From positions 89,620 through 153,619 of the forward strand of contig LGRX02035490.1 of NCBI GenBank assembly GCA_001247695.2: a stretch of 64,000 nt of DNA, written 5' to 3'. The DNA is from Cymbomonas tetramitiformis. Lineage: Eukaryota; Chlorophyta; Pyramimonadophyceae; Pyramimonadales; Pyramimonadaceae. Every line of letters begins with the position of its first letter. Position 1 is the stretch's first letter. Below are positions 8,845 to 17,946 of the stretch, one piece after another. The notes below the pieces were generated by a model. That model was not told where the DNA came from. It saw only the letters and a list, made by a program, of their open reading frames with translations, and ran no database searches. Both the position numbers and the translations under genes were made by a program.

Positions 8845-9303
8845 TTATAGGTAATGCCTGTTTTCTTGGGCACCTAAATATTGTAAGCTGATAGTTTTGG
8901 CTGCGATGATACCTTTTGCAACACCGGCATGTGACCGGGATTTTAGCTGAAATAGACAGCCAATTGTAATAGTAGTTTATATATATTTATTTGTGTTTGT
9001 TATTTGTGTTTCCGCAATTTTGTTTTACACTTAGCACACAAGAGCATAGCACAAGCATACATAAGCATATTATATATATCTAATAATATTGCATATCATA
9101 TATATGTATTCTATTGACAAAAAAACTATTCAAAAATAATGTGCGTTTTCACTATAAAACACTTTTTGCTTTAGAAAGACTTTTTCATATAAGGCTATTG
9201 ATATATAGACAAAATATATGTATTCTATTGAAGGGAAACTACCCAAAAAAAATGTGCGTATTCACACCAAAAGAATTTTTTATTTCTAATAAATATTATA
9301 TAA
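8845..9303. repeat. AT-rich spacer with an imperfect direct duplication
   Basis: Base composition changes here from the island to the AT-rich viral core. A block of about 50 bp starting GTATTCTATTGA occurs at about 9106 and again at about 9219, 113 bp apart, each followed by an AATGTGCGT block. No supportable gene is present; a short open frame at 9114-9344 has low-complexity sequence. The duplication may be a regulatory or recombination scar. Confidence 0.4.
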
Positions 9304-10637
9304 ATGAAGAAGTATTTATGTTCCAACCTTTATTTCCAAAATGATTTTTGTGATACCAACTTTAATATATTTTCCAAGTCCAAAGTAAAAGAATACTCCT
9401 TTAAAAGAAAGACTTTCCAAAATGAAAAAGACTTTTATAATGATACCACAAATGAATTTATGAACAAACAAGTAAAAGAATACAAACTTCAATTAAACAA
9501 TTTGTTTCAACAATTAGCCGAACTTCAACCATCACAAATCAATCAAACATTTACAAATGAATTAAGAGATAAGGCATATCTTGTTGGAATTCCTCTTATT
9601 TAGGATCAAGAAATTTTCAACCGGACTTAAATTATCCCGGTGGGTATGAACACACAACTTTCACTACGGCTCAACAACAATTAAATAAAGAATTGTTAAA
9701 TAATAGATTCAAATTAGATCCACATTTGTCTAACTACGATGCAGCCGTTTTTAATAACGGAAATAACAAAATTCATATAGCATACCACGGGGCAAGCTCA
9801 AACCCGTCATTTTTGAATGAGGACAAATCAGATATTCTTTCAGTAATTAAAGGAAAACATTCACAACAAAAATCTTTCAAACGCGCTGAAAATGTTTATT
9901 TGAAAACTTTGGAAAAATACCCAAATCATCAAATAGAATTATTAGGAACCTCGTTAGGCGGGGCAAAAGCAATACACGTCGGTGAAAACTTTAATGTTAA
10001 ATCAACAACTTTCAATCCATTTCTTTCTCATTTACATATTCCTAAGATTGTTGGAAATGCACCACAAAACATTCATAGAGTGTTGACGGACTGGGCCACA
10101 GCCGGAGCACTTCATATTCCATCAAAAAGTAATAGAAAAATATTTCATTATTTTGAAAACAAAAATCCTTATGATTTATTCAAACAACCCTATGAATATA
10201 TAACATCTCCACATAATTTGAAACAGTTTTTTCAATTACCAAAAAACAATAAAGTTAACAAAGTTAATTTATTTAAATCAACGTTAAACACTATAGGGAC
10301 GGGGCTTGATATTTATACTTTCGGAAATGCTTTAAAAGATGCAAGAAATATGTCAATAAATAATGTTGAAAGTTATGAATTTAACCACCAAATTTCAGAA
10401 GATTTAAATCCATTAGGGCTATTAGGAGTAAATTTTGACATTGATGCAAATTATTTACACGACGATGCACCATTAGAAGCTAGAATGTTAGCAGATTATA
10501 TTTCTAACAAAGGTCCTCAAAGAATGACAAATTTTAGTAGAAATGTAAATACATCGTTATCAAATAAATATACAAATATAGATAAAAATACAATAAAAGA
10601 CAACAAAAATAATATTTTGGTAAATTATGGAACGTGA
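9304..10637 (+). pseudogene. Lipase-like (alpha/beta hydrolase) PLV protein, frameshifted
   Basis: Two overlapping frames form one gene: 9304-9603, then from about 9603 on in another frame to 10637, with a frameshift at about 9600. The second part carries a GTSLGG nucleophile elbow (G-x-S-x-G), a sequence YHG that could be an oxyanion-region motif, and downstream FNP and Asp/His candidates, as in class 3 lipases. The copy B homolog (46945-48415) has GHSNG at the same place and a similar N-terminus (FCDxNxxNIFxxxK). PLV lipase-like proteins are thought to be virion-associated and may help membrane penetration; this is inference. It is followed immediately by capsid genes, overlapping the next start by 11 bp. 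Confidence 0.65.
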
Positions 10638-10863
10638 ACAATTAATGAAAAATGCTCAGATATTATATCCAAATTTATGTACATTTTATTTAGAATTAAT
10701 TATTGATGATTATATAGCACGACCTGAATTTTATGATAAAATGTATAACGGAAATGTTGTGGATATTCCATTACCATTAAAAAGGGACAAACAAAAAGAA
10801 ATTGATGAAAATAAAAATTATATTCATATATTAAATAGAGATAATAATGAATCCAATATCTGA
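10627..10863 (+). CDS. Small conserved PLV protein upstream of minor capsid gene
   Basis: The 78-aa protein is homologous to the 71-aa product at 46422-46637 in copy B. Both share an N-terminal helix, an L(I/V)DDY motif, and a YNGNV/ANGNI turn. In both copies the gene lies directly before the minor capsid gene and overlaps it by several bases (17 bp here, 8 bp in B), which indicates conserved order and probable translational or transcriptional coupling. No known domain is recognised. It may be a virion or assembly factor. Confidence 0.7.
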   Translation: MEREQLMKNAQILYPNLCTFYLELIIDDYIARPEFYDKMYNGNVVDIPLPLKRDKQKEIDENKNYIHILNRDNNESNI

Positions 10864-11830
10864 ACGAACCCTTTATTTATCTAGTGAAGATTTATCAACC
10901 ATTGGTGATTCAAGAATAATAAATATAAATGTTCCGACACAATTAACAAATTATAGAAACACAAATAGATTAAAAATTATTTTAAATTCTTTTTCCGCCG
11001 CAAAAACTTGGTACACCATCAATGAATACAATGGTATTTTTTATATAGCAAAAACAAGCACAAATGATTTGTATGAATGTAGAATACCAGATGGAAATTA
11101 CACGAATTTAGATGATTTAAAATCAATTTTAGAAACCATTATTTTAAATGTTCTTGTAGCCAACTTTAATTTTGTTGCACCCGCTGATAGCGTAACCGTT
11201 ACATATGAGGCTATTTCTGGACATTTTAATATACAACTTAGTAAAGCTGCACCAAACATTAAATTTGTTGCATTTTCAATTACTGGTGATTTTCAAACTG
11301 TTCCAGGCAGTGCATTAGATAATGCATTAAATGCTATATTTAATTCTCCTGGGAAATATAATGATGTTGATCAAATTTAAGGAGGACGAACGAATAAATC
11401 TGTTGCAGGATTAACAAATATTTCTGAAATAAATAATTTATTTGATATTGAAACACCAGATGTGTTATTTAAATTTAAATTTCCGGGTAATTTACAAACA
11501 AATGATGCTATTTATTTAAGAATTACCACGTTACCAACAAATAATTTACAAAGTACTAATCTTTCAAACAATATAAATCAAAATCAAATAATAAGTAGCG
11601 ACATTTTAGGAAAAGTATTATTACCTTCCGATATTTCTAGTAAATTTATTTCATATTTAGATTTTGATGAAAACTTTGGTATAGATGTACAAGCTTCACA
11701 ATTTTCTCAATTACGAATTTCAATAACTGACAATAAATCTAGATTAATTCCAACAGCCTTGTCAAAAAATGGTACAGAACAATCCATTAATTTTGCAATT
11801 TCTTTGAAATTAAAAGAGTATTCTCAATGA
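10847..11830 (+). pseudogene. Minor capsid (penton-like) protein, one in-frame nonsense codon
   Basis: The gene is collinear with the intact 328-aa protein at 45443-46429. Both start MN.I..RT(L/I)YL and share FSAAKTWYTIN and a region rich in LPTNN and NLS. In this copy a TAA at 11378-11380 replaces a Leu codon (TTA in the expected IL-GGR context), and the same frame continues to 11830. It sits between the small 78-aa gene and the major capsid gene, the usual PLV position for the penton/minor capsid protein, which would close the vertices of the icosahedral shell. The assignment rests on gene order and paralogy; the fold is not visible by eye. Confidence 0.7.
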
Positions 11831-11866
11831 ACATTTTTTTATTTTTTATTCATTATATTATAGAAA

Positions 11867-11893
11867 ATGTCTTTACCTTATAGCCTTGCATTT
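11867..11893 (+). pseudogene. 5' end of major capsid gene of PLV A, cut by LTR element
   Basis: Nine codons (MSLPYSLAF) match the start of the copy B major capsid protein (MSLPLTLAY). The frame is broken at 11894 by an LTR, and the gene resumes at about 15960. An AT-rich TTATATTATA promoter-like box lies just before the ATG. Confidence 0.8.
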
Positions 11894-12319
11894 TGTGCTA
11901 GGAGGCAAGCACAAGAGCAAGAAAAACGGCTAAGTATAAAACGCAAGAGTACTCAGTACGGAGTACAGTAGGACCGATCAGAATGATGTTGATGTGAGGT
12001 GCCTAGCCTGTTGTACGGAGTACTCAGTACAGTTGAGTTATGGAAAGAGGTCCTGAATGTATAAGAACTCTAAGTGTAACCCGTTTCGGAGATGAGAACT
12101 GAACTGAAAAGTATAACATAAAAGTAAAGAGCCGTAACTGCTGTATATTGTGTATTGAAAGCATGCACTGAAAGCAAAAGCATAACTATATAGATTTACG
12201 AAACCGAAGTCTTATAGTTGACCAAGCGTAATCATACCTCGTGCGGTCGTTTAATAAGTGTAGATAGAATAAGTCCGAAACCGTAAAGAAGAGAAGAAGC
12301 AAGAGTGTAGACTCCTACA
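11894..12319 (+). mobile_element. LTR of GC-rich retroelement E1
   Basis: The 426-bp repeat begins TGTGCTAGGAGG and ends GACTCCTACA, giving short terminal inverted repeats of the TG...CA type. It is highly similar over its whole length to 29151-29609. Inside are several GTACTCAGTAC-like palindromic blocks. It is inserted after codon 9 of the PLV A major capsid gene. I found no matching 3' LTR at the other side (about 15960). Confidence 0.8.
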
Positions 12320-13064
12320 AAATGGTAATTAGTTCGTGGTTTCACGTTGCTTCCCTGTCTTTTTAGCGCGAATTCTGATCATGCGCGACTAGCTAGCGAA
12401 GTGCGACACTACAAAATCGAGAATGCCTGTGCTTTCGTTCTTGTTGCGCGGTGGTGTGTGGGTTTGAGGGTTCCAGGTCGCTTGGAGCCGCGTCGGTGTG
12501 GAGGAATCTAGCCCGACGACAATCTTTTGAGGTGCGCGCGTTGCCTTGGTCCTAGCACGCATAGCACGCATAGCCGTGTTTTGGACTCGCAGGTGTGGGA
12601 AATCGGAATCGTCTCAGTTTTTCGGCAAATCCGACCCTTCGCGGCGGAAGCGCTGCGCAAATTTTTGAATTTTGCGTGGCTTTTGCTGAAATTCGGGGTT
12701 GGTTCGAGATTTCGCCTACCTTTAATTTGGCCCTCTAGTCCCCCCTATTCGGGAATCTCCGCGCTTCGGCCGGTGTGTCTACTTGTGCTCGCACGCAAGT
12801 GGCGAATTCCTGGAAGCGGGTATTAGTTGCCACGCCAACCGTTTTTCGATTGGTTAATTCACGAGCGTGCGACGTGTGATGTTCCCCATGGGACTTTAGT
12901 TTTCTAGAATCCTCTTTTCCGGAAATCTCCGCGCCTCGGCCGGTGTAGCTGCTTGTGCTCGGGCGCAAGTGGTGAATTTCTGGATCGGCGGGTGCTAGTC
13001 GCCACGTGTGTCGTGTGGCACTTTCGGCTTTAGCTAATTAGATCTCACGCATAGCACGCATACA
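12320..13064 (+). other. Leader region of retroelement E1
   Basis: This is GC-rich sequence between the LTR and the first long frame. Two imperfect direct copies of a block containing CGCGC(T/C)TCGGCCGGTGT lie about 170 bp apart (near 12765 and 12935). A related block occurs in element E2 near 30405, as does a shared TTCGCGGCGG(A/G)AGCGCTGCGC stretch (12638 and 30293), so E1 and E2 belong to one family. No gene is supported here. Confidence 0.6.
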
Positions 13065-15955
13065 ATGCCAATGTACTCGGATGAAGAGGAATGCCTCGGT
13101 CGGTCGGGCCGTCGTGGGGGGGTCGGGCCGGCGCCGCCCCCGGCTCAACCGTGGGGTCCGGTCGGTCGGGATCTCGCGCTGCGGGCCTGTCAGTCGGCCC
13201 AGGCTAGCTCTTCGGAGTTCTGGGGCGCGGCCGGCAGGTCGGACAGCCGGGATTGGCGCTCCCGTGAGAGGGGGGGGGAGTGCGGCGTGCGCTTGCACGC
13301 CAATACGGCGGTGAAGCCCTCGAGGTTACACCGGCGTGCACGCCCCTGAGAGCCCCTCCAGGGTTGTCTGGTGGGCCCCCCAGGGCCTCACCACCGAAAA
13401 CCCCTTCACCAGCGAGAGTCAGTGGGGCTGAGCCAGTGTCCGAGCTCGCATTGAGCTCGGCGCTACGGCAGCCGGCGCGCCGGAAGCGTGCGTCGCCCGA
13501 AGCTCCGGCACCGCCGGCGGCAGGCGCCGGCTCCGGGTCGGACTCGGACCGCTCTGCTAAGGGGTTGAACCCCTCGGCAGCTCCCTTCTCCCCACTCCCT
13601 GCGTCCAGCAAGAGTGCGAGCAGTAGGGTCGTCCGTCAGGAACCGACGTCGGGACCGGCAGCGTCCTCCCTCTCTTCCCTCGTGGGGAGCGAGCAAGGAA
13701 ATCTCATCAGTGCCCCAGGGCGCTTTGAGATTTACCGAGCCAGTGACTGGAGCCCCCCGGCAGAAGGGGAGTCTGATGATGTCCGGCGCCCAGAGCAGCT
13801 AGACGTCGTCCAGTCACGGGGGCGCGAGTCTCGCATCCGGCCCAATCCGGCTTGGCGAGGAGAGCGACGTCAATCCATGCTCGCATTGGCCCTCCGTCAA
13901 TGGAGCACCTGGGCGCTGAATTCAGCGCAACGACGTGCGAGAGTCTCCCTGCCATCTCGTCAGCGCGCAACCGCGCGGCTTGCGTGGGTCGCATGGAAGG
14001 CCAGGACGGACCAGTCAGCGCATCAGCGCGAGCTCCAGCGCCTGGCATTCCAAGCGTGGAATGACGTCACCCAGCAGGTCGCCCAACTTCAGGGCCTGTT
14101 TGACAGAGGCAGTCGGCGCCGAGTCGAGTCCGCTTTCGCAGCATGGCGCCAGCATGTCGTCCAGACACAGGGTCTGTGGCGCAGAGGCAGACGTCAAGCT
14201 GGAGCTGTCTTCATGGCATGGCACCAGCAGACGATGCTCGCCAAGGAGAGGAGCACCTGGTGGGTTGGAGCCCGGAGACACCGGATGACCCAGATGGGCA
14301 GGAGGTGTCTCCGCGAGTGGCGCCGGCTCCCCAGGACGACCCCAGTCAGCTCGGACTCGCCCCAGGGAACGAGTGCCCGCCGTCCAGTAAGAAAGGCGGG
14401 AACCTCATCCGGTGCCAGCTCTTGCTCGGATTCCGACCAGGAGTCTATGTGGCAAGACATCCGTCGAGGCCTAAAGCGCCTGGGGAAAGACCACCCGCTG
14501 TCAGGGCTAATGTGGTTCCAGCTCAAGGACTATGGGCTCTCCGAGGACGGCGCTTATCGCCTGGAGATCCACCAGCAGTCAGTCTCCGAGTCCAGGGGGT
14601 TGATGCAGCAAAAGCGCGAGGACCCTCACAACTCCCTCGGGAGGTGTAGATTCTCTGTCTTTGCCATCAACGCCAGCAGACCAGGGGAGCTAGTACGCCG
14701 AGGAGTGGACCTCCAGGAGGTAAGGAGAGCGGTCGTCGCGGCCGTCAGAATGAGCGGCCGCACCCGGAAGTCACACAGGGGTCTTAGGAAGTCAGGTACA
14801 GCACCTCCGAGTTCCGCAGCCCCCGGTGGGAACTGGTCGAACCGGTTTGCTCCCCTCTCGTCCTCATCGGAGGAAGAGCATCCCGCGGAACGTCCGAGGC
14901 CCAGGACTCAGGCGCCTAAGCCGAGCGGCCCCAGTCGCCCGGTGCCTCGCACCCGGAAGCCCAGTCGAGCACCCTCGGCCCCGCACCCCGGTCCGACTTC
15001 CTCAGGGAACACGTCGTCGTCCCCGGAGTCCACCTCGAGCAGGAACAGTCAGGACCTGCGAGAGCTGAAGGAAGCCTGGCAGAAGGAGTCGCAAGCTCGG
15101 GAGGCGGCTGCCGAGGCTCGCCTGGAACAGCTGTCTCGGCAACTCCAAGAGAGTCAAAGAGCTGCCGAGGAGCGCAGGATCTCCGACCAGCGCGCTGCCG
15201 AGGAACGCAGGGCCTCCGAGCAACGCGCTGTCGAAGAGCGCTGGGCTGCAGACCGGCTGGCCGCAGAGGCCCGGGAGACTGCCAGGCAGTTGGCTGTCGA
15301 CGAGAGCGTCGCTCAGCAGGTAGCTGCTGATGAGCGGCGAGCAGCAGCTGAGGCCCAGCTAGAGGAGAGGCTGCAGGCGGTCATAGAGTCACAAGTCCAA
15401 AGGCTCGCCCTGGTTCAGGCTTCGCCCCCGGGGCCCGTGGAGTCAGACGCTCGAGGGCCCTCAGCGGCAGCGTCGAGTCCGGTTCAGGAGACGCCCATCT
15501 CCCGAGAGGGACATGAGCTGGTAGAGCCGACTTCCGTCGTCACCTGTGACGTCGAGAACCGGGGCGTTCAAAGCCCTCCGGAGGAGTCACGCGCGGGCGT
15601 GACATCGCTTCCGCCGCACTCATGGGACTTTGTTTCCCTTCCTATACAAGTCTGCGACGCCCTCCGGAAACACGTGGTCGGGTATGCCAACCCGGGGATC
15701 GAAGCCCAGCGCCTGTTTTACGACGCCGCTCGTAGGTATCGCTCCCTTGGTCAGGTCGCCGGGTGCTTGCACCCTGCCAGTCGGATCAGGCAATGCCTGA
15801 AGGCAAGAGTCTCGGACGAGGACAGGGTCCTCGGGGCCCAGGTGATTCACAGTCTCACGACGGCCTTGGCGTCCGTCGCGGAGAGCTGCGCTCGCTGTGG
15901 GTGCGGGCACGAGGAGAGCCCGGTGCGTATGTGGGCGTGTCAGGCAAGCGCTAAC
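13065..15955 (+). CDS. Gag-like protein of E1 with Trp repeats resembling Sfi1 repeats
   Basis: The main frame (13280 to about 15955) is open for roughly 890 codons. An ATG at 13065 (MPMYSDEEECLG) could start the protein if the frame changes at the run of G at about 13270-13279. After a Pro/Ser/Ala-rich first part, residues of about 200-370 contain six spaced motifs such as LAWVAWK, LAFQAWN, SAFAAWR and AVFMAWH, 24-34 residues apart. They resemble the centrin-binding repeats of Sfi1. A long Ala/Glu/Arg coiled coil follows, then a C-terminal globular region with CARCGCGHE. No reverse transcriptase is present. The gag assignment rests on position after an LTR and leader; the real function is unknown. 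Confidence 0.45.
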
Positions 15956-15959
15956 CGTA

Positions 15960-17207
15960 GGTCCTTATGGTGTGATAACTTTAAATTTACCTGTGAACTC
16001 TTTGATAAATATGAAAAGCCTAAGTTTGCATTGTCAAGGTCGTGCTAATGAAACCAATATTGCTTGTACCGACGCTGCGGCACAACCTGATGTAGTGATT
16101 ACAACTTTGCCAAACGGTATAGAAAAACTTATTCAAAGGGTAGAAATTTACAGCGGTGGAATTCAAATTTCAAGTGGAATGCAACAATATTCAACGGTTT
16201 CAACTGTGTTGGATAATATAAATACAACGTTAAATAAAGAAGTTTCGTATCAAAAAGTTTTAAAAAATCAAGAAATAAATGTAAATACTGATAACTATTA
16301 TACAGAATTACGACCATATATATTAAACAATTTTTTACAATTTATAGGCGAAGCAAGTCCAGACTATATTGATACAGCATTATTACCAAGTATACAAATA
16401 CGATTTTATATGCACGGTCCTGAAGTTTTAGGGGCATATCAAAAATCATTAGGAGCTGGAAATGGATTTGCTGGAACTGGGGCGGCCCAACTTGCTGCAA
16501 ATGCTTCTTGGGTATTACAAGATTTGCATTTTACAATTGAAACAATTACATTTTCAAATGGTGTTTATGATAGCGCCGTGGAACGTAAATTAAGAGAAGA
16601 TTCCTTTATTGAGGTGCCTTTTAAGAATTATTTTACATTCTTGGATTCCCAAACAAAAATGGACAAATCAACTAGATTTTCTTTATCTACTCAATGTTTA
16701 GATAATTTGTACGCCGTGCAAAGACCTTCAACTTATAATTCAACAAATGCAGGTTTGCATAAAATTGATAATAAAATTGGAGCAACTTATATGCCGTCAT
16801 ATTTTAGATTTTATGCAGGAAAAATTCAATCCTGGCAATATAATATAAATTCACTTTATTATCCAAATTATAGAGCAACCGCTCTGGATGCCTTTAATTT
16901 ACTAACTATAGGAAAAGCGGATAATTATTCTGTTGATTCTGGATGCAAAATAAATTCTTTGGAGAACTGGTATAATTCTTATTGGACTGCTATGTTAAGG
17001 CTTAATATGAATTCCGAAATGAACGTTAGAAGTCTTAGTGGCTTAGATCCACGTGGTTTGAATTCTCAATTCTTCTTACAAACACAAGCAGGTACAGATG
17101 CTTTACAAGAAGCTATTCCCGGTGCTGATAATGAAACTTTTGTAATTTGTGAATGTACTTCTACACTTCGCATAGGTATGGGCAGAATGATTGAAGTTGT
17201 TGTGTAA
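15960..17207 (+). pseudogene. Major capsid protein of PLV A, 3' part after insertion
   Basis: From the sequence VITLNLP onward the protein is collinear with the copy B major capsid protein: shared KSLS.HC..RANE, NGIEKLIQRVE, LNKE(V/I)SYQ(K/R)VL.NQEI, FYLHGPEVLGA-like and FTIETITFSNGVYDSAV blocks. This is the PLV-type (double jelly-roll) major capsid protein. Compared with copy B about 26 codons between MSLPYSLAF and VITLNLP are missing, so the insertion came with a deletion, or the assembly is collapsed. The C-terminal 80 residues missing from copy B are present here (ends MGRMIEVVV). The frame upstream of about 15960 belongs to the retroelement. Confidence 0.85.
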
Positions 17208-17231
17208 AACTTATTTATTTATAAATAATAT

Positions 17232-17453
17232 ATGGTAGAACAAGCTGGACAAATCAATTCTAAAAATCTAGGAAAGTCTTTAGGGAAAATAAATGTTACT
17301 TTACCAAATTTAATGTTAACTTCAGGATTTAGAAGTCCTTCAATGATGATGATTCCTTGCAAAACAATTCAAGATTTACGACCACCAGCAAGAGTTTCTA
17401 ATGTGGACCCTATGTCAGGTTTCAAATCATATACATTAGGACACGGTGATTAA
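17232..17453 (+). CDS. Small PLV protein after the major capsid gene
   Basis: The 73-aa product starts 25 bp after the major capsid stop, behind an AT-rich TTATAAATAATATAT spacer. It contains a Pro/Met-rich middle (FRSPSMMMIPCK) and no membrane segment. I do not recognise it. Its position suggests a capsid cement or assembly protein, but this is only inference from location. Confidence 0.55.
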   Translation: MVEQAGQINSKNLGKSLGKINVTLPNLMLTSGFRSPSMMMIPCKTIQDLRPPARVSNVDPMSGFKSYTLGHGD

Positions 17454-17555
17454 AATTACAAAACAAAATGCTATGTTTTCATTTACAATATTTATCCATT
17501 AAACAATAAATTATTGAAACTTGCACCAACATTTTTTGTAAAATAAAAATTTTGT

Positions 17556-17575
17556 AATATAATATTATATATATA
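17556..17575 (+). promoter_or_regulatory. AT-rich late-promoter-like box (TATAATATATA type)
   Basis: A block like TAATATAATATTATATATA directly abuts the ATG. Equivalent boxes lie directly before the starts at 17947, 19763 and 62861, before the major capsid gene of copy B (45403-45426), and 10-30 bp upstream of both polymerase genes. The shared position suggests a viral promoter core. Confidence 0.6.
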
Positions 17576-17920
17576 ATGTCTTCTTTTGGAAATGATTTTG
17601 TTTTAGATAATAATATTAAAGTTAATGACGGTGTGTTTATTGGTGCTAAAAATAAAGTAACAAGAACAACCTTGCAAATGATTGGAGCTAATATCAATAT
17701 AGATATTGATGGAAGTCAAAGCGGTGACCCGGGTGGTGTAAATTTGAATATGGCTGCAAAAGCAAATAAAATGAAAGTAAGATTTGATGGTTTGCCTATT
17801 GTAGAAACAAATAATGTTCCTCCGGTTGAAACTATTACAAATGTAAATGGATTATATGTATTCAAAGCGAATCCAATTGATAGATTTGGAACGGTGTTTA
17901 TGAAACTTGCTCTACCGTAA
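17576..17920 (+). CDS. Short fibre-family protein (MSSFGND type)
   Basis: The 114-aa protein begins with the MSSFGN signature that also starts the two larger proteins downstream. The rest is beta-rich (alternating Asn, Ile, Val and Gly) and ends with a block around VPPVETITNVNGLYVFKAN. The same C-terminal block is found at 62697-62834 in fragment C. A common N-terminal signature on proteins of different lengths suggests a shared attachment point in the virion, for example a fibre-base or spike segment. The function is inferred. Confidence 0.6.
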   Translation: MSSFGNDFVLDNNIKVNDGVFIGAKNKVTRTTLQMIGANINIDIDGSQSGDPGGVNLNMAAKANKMKVRFDGLPIVETNNVPPVETITNVNGLYVFKANPIDRFGTVFMKLALP

Positions 17921-17946
17921 ATTTAAAAATCATTTTATAATATATA

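Noticed and set aside
9114..9344. Plus-strand frame upstream of the lipase-like gene
   Set aside because: It is AT-rich, low-complexity, and spans the direct duplication. The homolog in copy B begins at a position corresponding to the frame starting at 9304.
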